A stretch of DNA of 64,000 bases, from the NCBI RefSeq assembly GCF_900113335.1, contig NZ_FOOX01000003.1, forward strand, positions 1-64,000, read 5' to 3'. Each line of letters starts with the position of its first letter. Position 1 is the first letter of the stretch. The notes under the pieces were generated by a model. That model made no database searches. It worked only from the letters and a program-made list of their open reading frames with translations, and had not been told where the DNA came from. Of the stretch, positions 8,085-17,627 are shown in pieces. Both the position numbers and the translations under genes were made by a program. The DNA is from Desulfotruncus arcticus DSM 17038. Its GTDB lineage: Bacteria; Bacillota; Desulfotomaculia; Desulfotomaculales; Desulfallaceae.

Positions 8085-8142
8085 GGCCGGGATTCCAAAT
8101 AACGGTGACGGAATCCTAGCTGGCTGATCGGAGGGGATCGGC

Positions 8143-8280
8143 TTGCAGACAAACGATGAGGCGCTGAACAAACTGCGAACCTCCTCTTTCCGGGCCGGCT
8201 TCCGATTGCAAGAAAAGGACAGGGCTTATGTCCGGGAGAAAGGCATGGACACCAAAATGTCTCCATTCAATTGTTACTAA
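8143..8280 (+). pseudogene. DUF4186 protein, truncated after the first 40 residues
   Basis: A TTG start with GGAGGGG six bases upstream opens a frame reading EALNKLRTSSFRAGF, then RLQEKDRAYVREKGMDT, the N-terminal signature of DUF4186 proteins. Homology stops after MDT, where the family continues with a helix and a cysteine/histidine-rich segment. Here a foreign KMSPFNCY tail and stop follow. The gene is truncated and high in GC up to the break, like the AlkD gene before it. Confidence 0.6.
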
Positions 8281-8329
8281 TTGCATTCATTAGGTAGTTT
8301 CTTTTGCTAATTCTTTACCGAGAACGATC

Positions 8330-8369
8330 AAAAAGCAGGTAATCTCACCTCTGAGACTGCCTGCTTTTT
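8330..8369 (+). terminator. Rho-independent terminator
   Basis: AAAAAGCAGG (8330-8339) pairs with CCTGCTTTTT (8360-8369), with a further inner TCTCA/TGAGA pairing, and ends in T. It closes the GNAT-alkD-DUF4186 stretch before the sigma-54 controlled sox operon. Confidence 0.8.
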
Positions 8370-8590
8370 ATTAATCTCATGTTTAAGAACAAAAAACCTA
8401 TTCTCAATTATGAGATGAATATCATTATTGATACTAGCAATGAACGTCAAGTTCTAACTAGTTATCATAGCAATCTAATAAGAATTTTAACCTGAGGCTT
8501 TGGGGTTGACAATAGTATATAAGGGTTGGCAGCTGTTTCGGTTGGCCTTGCGAGGCGGACAATAAGGGTAGAAATAGAAAAATGTCTAAC

Positions 8591-8606
8591 TGGCACATTT
8601 TTTGCT
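8591..8606 (+). promoter_or_regulatory. Sigma-54 (-24/-12) promoter of the sox operon
   Basis: TGGCACATTTTTTGCT is an exact fit to the sigma-54 consensus TGGCAC-N5-TTGCW. It lies about 90 bases before soxB. Two direct copies of GGTTGGC at 8524-8530 and 8540-8546, 16 bases apart, are candidate activator half-sites. The same heptamer forms the palindrome upstream of the mop and hcn-like operons. A sigma-54 activator gene (14184-15992) lies at the other end of the operon. Confidence 0.88.
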
Positions 8607-8698
8607 CGATTAGATGATTGTTAAATGTAAAGTGGGTTATGCGCATCCCATTCGGGAAGGTGCTCTAGTGCAAACAACTTTAAAGGTAGGTGAACACA

Positions 8699-9922
8699 AT
8701 GTTTGGTAAAATTAAGCCCATGTGGGGGGGAAAACCTCAGCTTAAGTCTAACTACGATGCTGTAATTATCGGTGGTGGATTGCACGGTTTGGCTACTGCG
8801 TATTTCCTGGCCAAGGAACACGGCATGAATAACATTGCTATACTTGAAAAGCGCTTCATCGGCTTTGGCGCTGCCGGTCGTAATACTGCTATCGTTCGCG
8901 CCAACCAGAGAACACAGGAGAATGTACCTTTATATAAAGAGGCTTTGGATTTATGGCCAATTCTCACCAAAGAGCTGGACTATAACTTGATGTTCAACAA
9001 CTGCGGCAATTTGAATTTGATGCACAGTGAAGCGGCCATGAAAGCGGCTCGCATGAACGTCTGTACGGCCCAATTTCACGGGGTCGAGAGCCATCTATTG
9101 GACGCCAAGCAGGTTAAGGAACTGGAACCGGCGATCAACATCTCACCGGACATCACTTATCCGATTCACGGGGCTATGTTCCACCCGCCCGGCGGTGTGG
9201 TCCGGCACGATGCGGTGGTATGGGGCCTGGCCAAAGGCGCGGCCCGGTATGGGGTACATATCCATCAGCAAACCGAAGCCAAGGCGATCCACACGAAAAA
9301 CGGCAAAATCACAGGGGTGGATACCAGCCGCGGCCGGATCCATACCCCGCGGGTGCTGGTATCGGCGGGCGGCTATTCAGCTGGGATTATCAACAAAATG
9401 CTCGGCATCCGGCTGCCCATTAGCGTGCTGACCATCCAGGCCATGGTCACCCAGCCGCTCAAACCGGTTCTTAATCATGTGGTTTCATCCGGCATGTATC
9501 ACGCTTATGCCAACCAGACCCTCAAGGGTGAAATCGCCACCGGTGCGCACATGGACCCCTGGCCCAACTACACGACCCTGACCACGGCGCATTACATCAA
9601 GCACCAGGCCGAGGCTTTATCAGATTTTCTGCCTTTCCTGCGAGGCGTTAAGTTTATGCGGCACTGGGCTGGACTGGCTGACATGACGGCGGATATGGCA
9701 CCCATCATGGACGGCAATGATCCAATCGGCGGTTTTTATATGGATTGCGGCTGGGGATACTTTGGCTTTAAATCCTGTACTGCAACAGGTCGCTACATGG
9801 CCAAATTTATAGCCAGTGGTGAGTGTCCGGATATGCTCAAGCCATTTAATTGGCGTCGCTTTGAAAAACATAAATTAATGGGCGAAACTGCAGCTCTGGT
9901 CAGTTACTCTGCTGACAATTAA
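8699..9922 (+). CDS. soxB: Heterotetrameric sarcosine oxidase, beta subunit
   Basis: The catalytic flavoprotein subunit (407 aa) of a TSOX-type enzyme that oxidises N-methyl groups of sarcosine or a similar amine. The FAD-binding GGGLHGLATAYFLA motif is near residue 27, GRNTAIVRANQ follows at about 60, and RHDAVVWG at about 165 contains the histidine that in characterised beta subunits binds FMN covalently. The C-terminal MTADMAPIMDG...GWGYFGFKSC region is typical of DAO-family flavoproteins. The ATG at 8699 has AAGGTAGGTG upstream; a GTG at 8690 is less likely. It heads the order soxB-D-A-G. A gap of 268 bases separates it from soxD. Confidence 0.9.
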   Translation: MFGKIKPMWGGKPQLKSNYDAVIIGGGLHGLATAYFLAKEHGMNNIAILEKRFIGFGAAGRNTAIVRANQRTQENVPLYKEALDLWPILTKELDYNLMFNNCGNLNLMHSEAAMKAARMNVCTAQFHGVESHLLDAKQVKELEPAINISPDITYPIHGAMFHPPGGVVRHDAVVWGLAKGAARYGVHIHQQTEAKAIHTKNGKITGVDTSRGRIHTPRVLVSAGGYSAGIINKMLGIRLPISVLTIQAMVTQPLKPVLNHVVSSGMYHAYANQTLKGEIATGAHMDPWPNYTTLTTAHYIKHQAEALSDFLPFLRGVKFMRHWAGLADMTADMAPIMDGNDPIGGFYMDCGWGYFGFKSCTATGRYMAKFIASGECPDMLKPFNWRRFEKHKLMGETAALVSYSADN

Positions 9923-9976
9923 AAAACCAGAATTCAGGAGTCAGGAGTAAGAATGAGAGAACCGACGAAAACATAC

Positions 9977-10081
9977 GTTGGGGACATTCCTTCGTGAAAA
10001 CATTGAACAGTAATGAATTTAGGTAACATAACAAGGTGTTAGAACATAAGGATTCTAGGTGATATAAGAAGGTGTGTCCCC
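9977..10081. repeat. GGGGACA stem-loop repeat between soxB and soxD
   Basis: TTGGGGACATTCC (9978-9990) is answered by TGTGTCCCC ending at 10081. Related GGGGACA/TGTCCCC arms occur at 46025-46072 and 54121-54155, and a GGGGACGG version at 14055-14119. They look like dispersed REP-type or non-autonomous IS200-like elements. This copy has been inserted into the sox operon between soxB and soxD. Confidence 0.5.
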
Positions 10082-10190
10082 TGACCTTTGATGACTTACT
10101 GGTATGCCAGAAGCGTAAGAGGTTAGTAATTACTGGAATCACATACATGGGGCATTCTGAATTCTGACTACTTGAAAGGGAGGTACAGTT

Positions 10191-10451
10191 ATGGCACTGA
10201 CTATTACTTGCCCCAATTGCGGCAAACGTAATGGCTATGAATTCAGGTATGGCGGTGAAGACAAGGGGCCACGACCCGCGGAAAAAGGATTGACCCCTCA
10301 AAACTGGTGCAATTACGTTCACATGAACAATTGTGTGGCTGGTATTCAAAAAGAGTGGTGGTTTCACAAGAGCGGATGTGGTGCATGGTTTACTATTTAT
10401 CGTAACACACTGACAAACCTTGAAGTGAAGGGACCGGAGGCTAAATCATGA
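10191..10451 (+). CDS. soxD: Heterotetrameric sarcosine oxidase, delta subunit
   Basis: The small zinc-binding subunit (86 aa). Cys7, Cys10, His59 and Cys63 are all in place and correspond to the zinc ligands of known delta subunits. The family pattern ITCPNCGKRN and WWFHKSGCGAWF is clear. GGGAGG lies before the ATG, and the stop overlaps the soxA start by four bases (ATGA). Confidence 0.93.
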   Translation: MALTITCPNCGKRNGYEFRYGGEDKGPRPAEKGLTPQNWCNYVHMNNCVAGIQKEWWFHKSGCGAWFTIYRNTLTNLEVKGPEAKS

Positions 10452-13366
10452 ACAGACTTACCCAACTCCCAACATTGCGGGTCGATATTTCACAAAACAG
10501 GTCTTTGCAGTATAAAGGCAAAACATATTATGGCGTGGCCGGGGATACAGTTGCAACAGCCTTGTATGCCAACGGCGTTCGGATCTTTGCACGTAGCTTG
10601 AAGTATCACCGCCCCCGGGGGTTATATAGCTTGGATGGTGAAAGCAGTAACACTTGCATGCAAGTGGATGGCATTCCAAATGTACGTACTGAAAATACTC
10701 TGCTAATAAACGGGATGAAGGTTAAGGATCAGAATGTCAAAGGTTCGGCTGAGTCTGACTGGATGGGCTTTATGGATAAATTGGATTGGCTGATGCCGGC
10801 TGGCTTCTATTATCGTACCATGCATAAGCCGGCCTGGATATGGCCCATCGCTATGAAACAAGTACGCAAGGCAGCAGGATTAGGGGAAATTTCACCGGAC
10901 TTTAAAATGGAAGGGCGCTATGCTGAAATTTTTCCTCAGGCTGATGTTTGTGTGATCGGTGGCGGTGCGGCCGGAATGATGGCTGCCCTGGCAGCGGCTG
11001 AGGGCGGTTTGCGGGTGGTATTGCTGGAAGCCCGGCCCTGGCTGGGTGGTTGCTTTGATTACCGGGTGAGAGCCTATGATCAAGAAAAGGCGCTTTATCA
11101 ACGGGCACGCCAGCTGGCAGAGCAGGTGGAGACCACAGCTAATATTCGTGTGTTTAAACAAGCTGCGGTGGTAGGTGTGTACAATAACAATCTGATCACA
11201 GCCTTTCAGGTGGGCGGTGAATCCGACAGCTTTAATCAGCGCTATATTGAAATCCGTGCCGAAAGCATGGTAGTGGCTACGGGCTGCATTGAAAGGCCCT
11301 TGATATTCGATAACAACGAGCGTCCCGGTATTATGCAGGTCGGGTGTGCCCATAGGCTGGCACGTACTTACGGACTGTTGCCCGGCAACCAGGCGGTATT
11401 TAGTATTGGACATGATCTGGGGCTGGAAGCCGCAGTAGATTTGTTCGACCTGGGAGTAAAAATTGCCTGCGTGGCTGATATCCGTAAAGACGGGCAAGAC
11501 CCCCAACTATTATTGGAACTGAACAATCGCAAAATTCCGGTCCTGCGGGGATGGGTGGCGTGTGAGGCCCACGGAACTAAACAGGTGAAAAAAGTCACTC
11601 TCGGTACCGTTGACGGTAGTGAAAAACGCCAGTTTATGTGCGACCTGCTGGTTGCTTCTGCTGGCTTCACACCAGTTACCGGTCCCTTGACGCTGGCTCA
11701 GGCCAAGCTGCAATATGACATGCACACGGGTTACTTTTTGCCGTTTAACCTCCCGGAAAAAACCCATATGGCCGGACGCATGACCGGCTTGGAGCATACC
11801 CTTGCCATCGAGGCTTCCGGAAGACTGGCCGGGCTTTATGCGGCAGCCGATTGCGGTGTCGATACCGCCAAGGCTGTTTCAAAAGTTAAAAAGCAACTCA
11901 GTGCGTTACCAGGACCCCAGTCCGGCACTAAGTTGGTGAGCGCTCCGGTCAAGGGTCGTAAGAGCTTTATCTGTTTTGACGAAGATAGTACTCTTAAAAA
12001 TATTAAGCAGGCTATTAAGATGGGGTTTGATGTGCCCGAATTGATAAAACGCTTTACCTCGACCGGTACCGGCCCAGGCCAGAGCGGTATTCCAGGTCAC
12101 AACCTGCCCCTGTTCGTGTCCGAATATCAGGGTCTCACTGACTCGAAGCCTGTTCCAACGACAGTTCGAGCGCCATTGGTGCCTATCTTCATCGCCACTT
12201 ATGCCGGGACCAATCACGACATGTACAAGCGGACCCCGCTACACGAACAGCAGATAAAAGCCGGTGGTGTTTTTCGGCGTATGGGCGTTTGGCGCCGTGC
12301 CCGATACTTTTCAGAAGACTTCAGCTGTCGCGAGGAAATCCTTAATGTGCGCAACAATGTCGGTTTGCTAGATGGCTCGACACTGGGCAAATTCCGTATT
12401 CACGGACCGGATGCTCTTAAAGCCCTGCAGCGCGTCTATGTGAGTAACATGGCCAAAATGGTAGCTGGGAAGATTAAATACTCGGCTATGTGTAACGATG
12501 ACGGATGCGTGATTGACGATGGTGTGGTGGTCAAACTGGCTGAAAATGATTATTATTTTACCGCTTCAACAGCACGTGCCGGTGAGACCGTAGAATGGAT
12601 CCGCTATCATACCCGATACGACGGCTGGGATTTTCATCTGGTTAATCTTACCGACGCCATGGGGGTGGTTAACATTTCCGGGCCAAATGCGCGTAAGGTG
12701 CTTGAAAAGATGGCTGATACAGATCTATCCAATAATGCGTTTCCTTTTGGCGGTTATCGCGAGTTTACTATCCGGAAAACGATTCCTGTACGTGCCATGC
12801 GATTGGGATTCGTCGGCGAACTATCCTATGAGCTCCATGCCCCTGCTTCATATATGCCGGCTTTGTGGGAAATAATGGAGGAGGCGGGCCGGGAATTTGG
12901 CATCAGAGTATTTGGAGTAGAAGCACAGAATGTCCTGCGCATGGAAAAAGGCCATGTCATCCTGGGACAGGAATCAGAACAACGCACCAACCTGCTCGAT
13001 TTGGGATTAGGCTTCCTGTGGGATCGTAACAAACCGGACGCCAAGACGGTTGGAGCCGTGGCTTTGCGCCAGGCAGAAAATGATCCGGACCGTTTCCGGT
13101 TAGTAGGCATCAAAATGGAAGATCCCCAGCGCGCACCTAGAGATGGCTCACTAATCGTGGACGATCGCATCCGTGGTTATGTCTGCACTGCTCGCAAGAG
13201 CTTTACCCTCAATGAATCAGTGGGTATGGCCCTGGTGGAAACGGGGCTGGCTGCTGAGGGTACCCGTCTTGAAATTTTTGAGGATGATTGCAACGGTAAA
13301 CGACTATATGCCCGGGTCGTGCCTATGCCGTTCTATGACCCCCAAGGCAAACGGATGAAAATGTGA
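10448..13366 (+). CDS. soxA: Heterotetrameric sarcosine oxidase, alpha subunit
   Basis: A 972-residue subunit. It has an N-terminal ferredoxin-like Fer2_4 fold (about 10-95) with only one cysteine, so no [2Fe-2S] cluster. An NAD-binding Rossmann region follows, with VCVIGGGAAGMMAALAAAEGG at about 170. The C-terminal GcvT/aminomethyltransferase domain (about 590-960) binds tetrahydrofolate and captures the formaldehyde unit as 5,10-methylene-THF. The motif MHTGYFLPFNLPEKTHMAGRM-like segment near 420-445 sits at the domain junction. Coupled to soxD by ATGA. In known enzymes the electrons go to oxygen; an anaerobic host would need another acceptor. Confidence 0.92.
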   Translation: MNRLTQLPTLRVDISQNRSLQYKGKTYYGVAGDTVATALYANGVRIFARSLKYHRPRGLYSLDGESSNTCMQVDGIPNVRTENTLLINGMKVKDQNVKGSAESDWMGFMDKLDWLMPAGFYYRTMHKPAWIWPIAMKQVRKAAGLGEISPDFKMEGRYAEIFPQADVCVIGGGAAGMMAALAAAEGGLRVVLLEARPWLGGCFDYRVRAYDQEKALYQRARQLAEQVETTANIRVFKQAAVVGVYNNNLITAFQVGGESDSFNQRYIEIRAESMVVATGCIERPLIFDNNERPGIMQVGCAHRLARTYGLLPGNQAVFSIGHDLGLEAAVDLFDLGVKIACVADIRKDGQDPQLLLELNNRKIPVLRGWVACEAHGTKQVKKVTLGTVDGSEKRQFMCDLLVASAGFTPVTGPLTLAQAKLQYDMHTGYFLPFNLPEKTHMAGRMTGLEHTLAIEASGRLAGLYAAADCGVDTAKAVSKVKKQLSALPGPQSGTKLVSAPVKGRKSFICFDEDSTLKNIKQAIKMGFDVPELIKRFTSTGTGPGQSGIPGHNLPLFVSEYQGLTDSKPVPTTVRAPLVPIFIATYAGTNHDMYKRTPLHEQQIKAGGVFRRMGVWRRARYFSEDFSCREEILNVRNNVGLLDGSTLGKFRIHGPDALKALQRVYVSNMAKMVAGKIKYSAMCNDDGCVIDDGVVVKLAENDYYFTASTARAGETVEWIRYHTRYDGWDFHLVNLTDAMGVVNISGPNARKVLEKMADTDLSNNAFPFGGYREFTIRKTIPVRAMRLGFVGELSYELHAPASYMPALWEIMEEAGREFGIRVFGVEAQNVLRMEKGHVILGQESEQRTNLLDLGLGFLWDRNKPDAKTVGAVALRQAENDPDRFRLVGIKMEDPQRAPRDGSLIVDDRIRGYVCTARKSFTLNESVGMALVETGLAAEGTRLEIFEDDCNGKRLYARVVPMPFYDPQGKRMKM

Positions 13367-13376
13367 GGTGATGACC

Positions 13377-14033
13377 ATGACTGAGATACAAAGACGGTCG
13401 CCTGTTCAATTTAAGGCTGACGCCCAAAAGATCGAAATGCGGAACAACTGGCCTGTAGTATTGAAGTATAGCAATGAAGGCCAGAGCTCCTTTCTGGTGG
13501 ATTTGACTCATAAGGCTAAATGGGACCTGCAAGATAAGAATCTGGCCAAACTAAAACCGCTAGGGCTGGTTATTCCGGCCTTGCCTGGCGACTGCGCTTT
13601 TCAAAAAGGCGTACTGATCAATCGCATGAATCCAACCCAGTCCACCATCTGGCACCTGCTGGCCGATGCGCCTGAATTACCTGATGAGCCGGGGTACACC
13701 GATGTGACCGAATCCCTGGTATTATTGGCGCTATTCGGCCTCAATGCCTTGGCCATTGCGGAAAAATTGACTGCACTTGATTTGATGGATCCCAAAAAAC
13801 AGACGCCTTTTTTATTACAGGGGCCGTTTTCGCATGTCCCGTGCCAGGTGGTCATTATGGAAAGAAGTCGCGGATTCAACGGTGGATTGCTTCTAGCTTG
13901 TTCACGGGGGTATGCTGATAGCATGGTGCATGCCATTATGGATGCAGGCGCAGAATTTGGCCTGTGCCCAGCCGGAGAGCAGCGCTTCTGCACATGGGCT
14001 TTTGACCTGTCAGAAAAGCCGGGATCAGCTTAG
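13377..14033 (+). CDS. soxG: Heterotetrameric sarcosine oxidase, gamma subunit
   Basis: The gamma subunit, about 218 residues, a GcvT-like structural partner of the complex. It begins with the typical RRSPVQF and contains GDCAFQKG and FCTWAFDLS. The ATG at 13377 has GAGGTG six bases upstream; an ATG at 13371 is too close. The gene follows soxA directly and is the last of the operon, converging on a minus-strand sigma-54 activator with a large hairpin between them. Confidence 0.85.
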   Translation: MTEIQRRSPVQFKADAQKIEMRNNWPVVLKYSNEGQSSFLVDLTHKAKWDLQDKNLAKLKPLGLVIPALPGDCAFQKGVLINRMNPTQSTIWHLLADAPELPDEPGYTDVTESLVLLALFGLNALAIAEKLTALDLMDPKKQTPFLLQGPFSHVPCQVVIMERSRGFNGGLLLACSRGYADSMVHAIMDAGAEFGLCPAGEQRFCTWAFDLSEKPGSA

Positions 14034-14054
14034 ATACTGCTTATTAATGGCTAC

Positions 14055-14119
14055 GCCACGGGGACGGTTCAACAGGCCCTTTGATTGTGCTACGGGGGCG
14101 TTCGAGCCGTCCCCATGGC
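14055..14119. repeat. GGGGACGG long inverted repeat at the sox operon end
   Basis: GCCACGGGGACGGTTC (14055-14070) pairs with GAGCCGTCCCCATGGC (14104-14119), 16 positions with one mismatch and one G-U pair, around a 33-base loop. It lies between two converging genes and could end transcription from both sides, but no T-run follows. The GGGGACGG arm makes it a likely member of the dispersed repeat family seen elsewhere in the window. Confidence 0.6.
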
Positions 14120-14183
14120 TTCCCCAACTTTAAATTGCGCTGTAGTATTAATCCAAACAATAACGAGACATTTTTGGGCATTA

Positions 14184-15992
14184 TTAAAAGCATTCCAATC
14201 CATACTCTTTTAGCTTCCTGTAAATGGTAGCCCTACTAATACCCAAGGCTTTAGCTATTTCCTCCTTGACCTGGCTTGGGGTACTGTTGGATTTATTATT
14301 TGACTTATAGGATTCCAGCGCTTCAACCAGTATTTGTCGCTCAATCTCTTTAATTTTTTCATTTAGCCGTACTCCCAGGACATCCAGTTCCATTTTGCCA
14401 GGTTGAAATCGCTTTATTCTGTAAGGGAGACTTTCCAGGGAGATTAATTCACCTGTTTCCAGGTTGCAAGCATACTCTACGGCATTTTGTAATTCTCTGA
14501 TATTGCCGGTCCAGGGATAAGATAATAATAATTTCATGGCTTCAGGAGTAAAGCCTCGATACTCTTTATTCATTAAGAAGTTAAATTTTTTTAAAAAGAA
14601 GTCCAGTAAAAGTGGTATATCCCCCGTCCTTTCACGAAGAGGTGGTAAAGTTAAGGGTATTACATTTAACCGGTAATACAGGTCTTCCCTAAACTCGCCC
14701 CGGGTAACCATTAGATCCAGGTTTTTGTTGGTGGCTGCAATAACTCGGATATCCAAACTTACCTCCTTGATTCCGCCGACCCTTTCTATTTTTTTTTCCT
14801 GCAGTACACGTAAAAGTTTAGCTTGCAAATAAAGAGGCATTTCAGCTATTTCATCAAGGAAGATTGTGCCACCCTGAGCCAATTCGAACTTCCCCAGTTT
14901 TCCCCCATGCTTGGCTCCGGTAAAGGCGCCTTCTTCATAGCCAAACAGTTCACTTTCCAGCAAAGCGTCAGGAATGGCACTGCAGTTTATAGCCACAAAT
15001 GGTTTGGAGGCACGCGGACTGGCTGTATGGATGGCTTGGGCAAAAAGCTCTTTGCCTGTACCGCTTTCTCCTTCAATTAACACCGTGGAATCGTTGGCCG
15101 CGACTTTTTGAGCTTTATCTTTTAACTGTTTGATTTGGACACTAGTCCCCAGGATTTCATCAAACCTAGTATTAATATCCGGCAGTGCAAAACGGGAAGC
15201 TACTCTCTGCATATCGGAAACCAGCCGGAAGGATTCTACCGCTCCGACCAATTGATCGTTAACTCTTATTGGAAAGGCGCTGCTAAGCAATTGAATTTCC
15301 GTTTTTCCGCGCTTGTGTGTAACTACCTGTTCCAGTAATTGCCGATTTTTCTTGATTACCTGGCAGATCAGCAACTTCGGGAAAATAGCTTTTACTTGGC
15401 GATTAATTACCTCATCCGGGCTGACCCGAAAAACTCTGGCAGCTGCAGGATTAAAGTGAGTGATTAGACCTTGAGCATCCACTGCTACGATACCTTCTTG
15501 GACCGAATTAATAATCGTTCGAAGGTTATTGGAAGTTATCATCAAATTTTGAAACATGGCTTCTTGCTTGGCCTTTGCAGCCAACAACTCCGCCATTTTG
15601 GTTACAAAGGACTGAAGCTGTTCGTAATCGGCTAGAAGTGCTTTCCTTTGCTCCTCTGTAAAGCTTACCAGACTAATTAATCCAATAGTATCACCATCGG
15701 CTATGATAGGAGAGAAAAGTCCGGCCAGATAATAACAGTTCCCTTTCAGTTCACAGGCTTCACAAAGTGAGTGCCGACCGGGATCGCTGATGATAAACGG
15801 CTTGCCCTCTTTTAACACGTAACGGTTAACAAAACCTCGCTTTTGCCTTAAACCCAATTCCAACCGCAGCCTTCCGGTTCCGGCCACTCTTAATAAGTTA
15901 TTATCCACTATTTCTACTTCCAGTTTCAAAGCAGCAGCGATAGCTTCAGCCACACTCTGAACGAAGGGTTGAATTTTCTGCAATATGCCCAT
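14184..15992 (-). CDS. Sigma-54-dependent activator with cysteine-bearing sensor domain
   Basis: A 602-residue enhancer-binding protein. The N-terminal sensory domain (about 1-135) contains H74, C77, C80 and C86 in a tight HxxCxxCxxxxxC-like group that may bind a metal or iron-sulfur cluster. A PAS domain follows at about 150-265. The AAA+ domain (about 280-510) has Walker A GESGTGKE, the sigma-54 contact loop GAFTGA and the Walker B region [13 protein letters not shown] Fis-type helix-turn-helix ([17 protein letters not shown]) ends the protein. It stands next to the soxBDAG operon, which has a perfect sigma-54 promoter, so it is the best candidate for its activator. The cysteine group suggests redox sensing, which is inference. 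Confidence 0.9.
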   Translation of the reverse strand: MGILQKIQPFVQSVAEAIAAALKLEVEIVDNNLLRVAGTGRLRLELGLRQKRGFVNRYVLKEGKPFIISDPGRHSLCEACELKGNCYYLAGLFSPIIADGDTIGLISLVSFTEEQRKALLADYEQLQSFVTKMAELLAAKAKQEAMFQNLMITSNNLRTIINSVQEGIVAVDAQGLITHFNPAAARVFRVSPDEVINRQVKAIFPKLLICQVIKKNRQLLEQVVTHKRGKTEIQLLSSAFPIRVNDQLVGAVESFRLVSDMQRVASRFALPDINTRFDEILGTSVQIKQLKDKAQKVAANDSTVLIEGESGTGKELFAQAIHTASPRASKPFVAINCSAIPDALLESELFGYEEGAFTGAKHGGKLGKFELAQGGTIFLDEIAEMPLYLQAKLLRVLQEKKIERVGGIKEVSLDIRVIAATNKNLDLMVTRGEFREDLYYRLNVIPLTLPPLRERTGDIPLLLDFFLKKFNFLMNKEYRGFTPEAMKLLLSYPWTGNIRELQNAVEYACNLETGELISLESLPYRIKRFQPGKMELDVLGVRLNEKIKEIERQILVEALESYKSNNKSNSTPSQVKEEIAKALGISRATIYRKLKEYGLECF

Positions 15993-16053
15993 GTTGTCAC
16001 CAACCTTTTATTGTTTAAGATTGGGAGTAAACTTCGGCGACCCCCAACACGCG

Positions 16054-16088
16054 ATGGGATGACTCCAAAAAGAATTGAGTCATCCCAT
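16054..16088. repeat. Perfect 12 bp inverted repeat upstream of the sigma-54 activator
   Basis: ATGGGATGACTC (16054-16065) and GAGTCATCCCAT (16077-16088) form a perfect stem with an 11-base loop. It lies between the putP stop and the activator start, both on the minus strand. There is no T-run, so it is more likely an operator, RNA processing site or attenuator than a classical terminator. Confidence 0.6.
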
Positions 16089-16148
16089 AAAATTATATTA
16101 TAAATAAATCATCTTGCATAAACCAAACAATTTTTAAAAGTGCATATT

Positions 16149-17627
16149 TTAGGAACTCGAATTAACAATAAGTGACTCTACCGCTTTATATTCATCAATA
16201 ATCTCGTCACCAGGCCTTTTGTCTATTTTCGATATAATATAATTGGCTAACAATGAAAATACAAACCCCGGCAGAAGTTCGTAGAGGTAAAATGGTATTA
16301 TGCCGTGTTTGGTTAAGGTGCTCCATAAGATTACTGTTACTCCTCCTGTAATTATGCCGGCAACAGTTCCATTTCTAGTAGTTCCTTTCCAAAAAACAGC
16401 TAATAAAATTGCCGGTCCAAACGCTGCCCCAAATCCCGCCCAGGCATAGCCAACCAGGCTTAATACTGAGCTTTCGGGATTAAAGGCTAATAGGATTGCT
16501 AGCAATGAAACTGCAAGAACAGCGCAACGAGAGACCATGACCAGTTCTTTCTGTTCGGCATTTTTTCTTAAAAAACCTTTATAAAAATCTTCTGAAATAA
16601 CACTTGCCGATACAACCAATTGAGCGCTTATAGTACTCATAATCGCTGAAAGAATTGCTACAAGCAATATACCTGTAAGCCACGGGTTAAATAATACTTT
16701 AGCAAATTGGATAAATACGGTTTCAGGATTGCTAAGTGGTGTTTTGGCAAAAAAAGCAATTCCGGCAAATCCCACAAAAACGGCTCCAAACATTGCCAGG
16801 ACGTTCCAATAAGTATATACTGTTCTTGCCACAGGAATGTCTTTAGATGAACGAAGCGCCATAAATCTTACAATTATGTGTGGCTGACCAAAATACCCCA
16901 ATCCCCAGGCAAGCAGCGAAATAATTCCAAGTGTGGTGGTCCCTGAAAAAACATCTAATAAATTAATATTAATGTCACCTACTAGATTAACTGTTTCACT
17001 CCAACCTCCCAAATTGAAGATTGCTACAATAGGAACACTGATTAGAGCGATGAACATTAAAAGACCCTGAAAAAAATCTGTCCAGGCAGCCGCAAGAAAG
17101 CCACCGATAAACGTATACACAATAATAATTAGTGAGCCGGCCCATAAGGCGGTTTGGTATGGAATCCCAAAGGTTTGTTCAAATAGTAGCGCCCCTCCCA
17201 CAAGCCCCGAAGAAATATAAAAGGCAAAAAAGATAAGAATAAAAATTGACGTAATACTTTTAATTATTCTTGTGTTATCACGAAAACGGCTCTCAAGGAA
17301 ATCAGGAAATGTTAAAGCATCAACAACTTCCGTATATACATTGATTCTTTTTCCAACATATTGCCAATTCAAGTATGCTCCAATTGCTAAACCACTTGCG
17401 AGCCAAATTCCGGATAAACCTGCGGCATAGATAGACCCCGGTAAGCCCAGGATTAACCAACCGCTCATATCTGAGGCCCCTGTGCTTAGTCCGCCAACAA
17501 AAGGTCCTAATTGTCTTCCCCCAAGTATGTAATCAGAGAAACCTTTCGTTTTGCGATATGCAAAATAGCCAATTAGTAATAAAACAGAGTAGTATAAAAT
17601 GAAATCTATTATTATTGCCTTACTCAT
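16149..17627 (-). CDS. Sodium:solute symporter of the PutP (proline) type
   Basis: An SSS-family transporter, about 492 residues with some 13 membrane helices. GRQLGPFVGGLSTGASDMSGWLILGLPG near the start is the sodium and substrate site signature of PutP, and YFGQPHIIVRFMA is also characteristic. Substrate is probably proline or a related amino acid such as sarcosine or betaine, but this cannot be fixed from sequence. The start at 17627 has GGAGAGG five bases upstream; a longer frame begins at 17651. Its start overlaps a small membrane protein gene by eight bases. It lies in a block of minus-strand genes with three sigma-54 activators. Confidence 0.9.
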   Translation of the reverse strand: MSKAIIIDFILYYSVLLLIGYFAYRKTKGFSDYILGGRQLGPFVGGLSTGASDMSGWLILGLPGSIYAAGLSGIWLASGLAIGAYLNWQYVGKRINVYTEVVDALTFPDFLESRFRDNTRIIKSITSIFILIFFAFYISSGLVGGALLFEQTFGIPYQTALWAGSLIIIVYTFIGGFLAAAWTDFFQGLLMFIALISVPIVAIFNLGGWSETVNLVGDININLLDVFSGTTTLGIISLLAWGLGYFGQPHIIVRFMALRSSKDIPVARTVYTYWNVLAMFGAVFVGFAGIAFFAKTPLSNPETVFIQFAKVLFNPWLTGILLVAILSAIMSTISAQLVVSASVISEDFYKGFLRKNAEQKELVMVSRCAVLAVSLLAILLAFNPESSVLSLVGYAWAGFGAAFGPAILLAVFWKGTTRNGTVAGIITGGVTVILWSTLTKHGIIPFYLYELLPGFVFSLLANYIISKIDKRPGDEIIDEYKAVESLIVNSSS

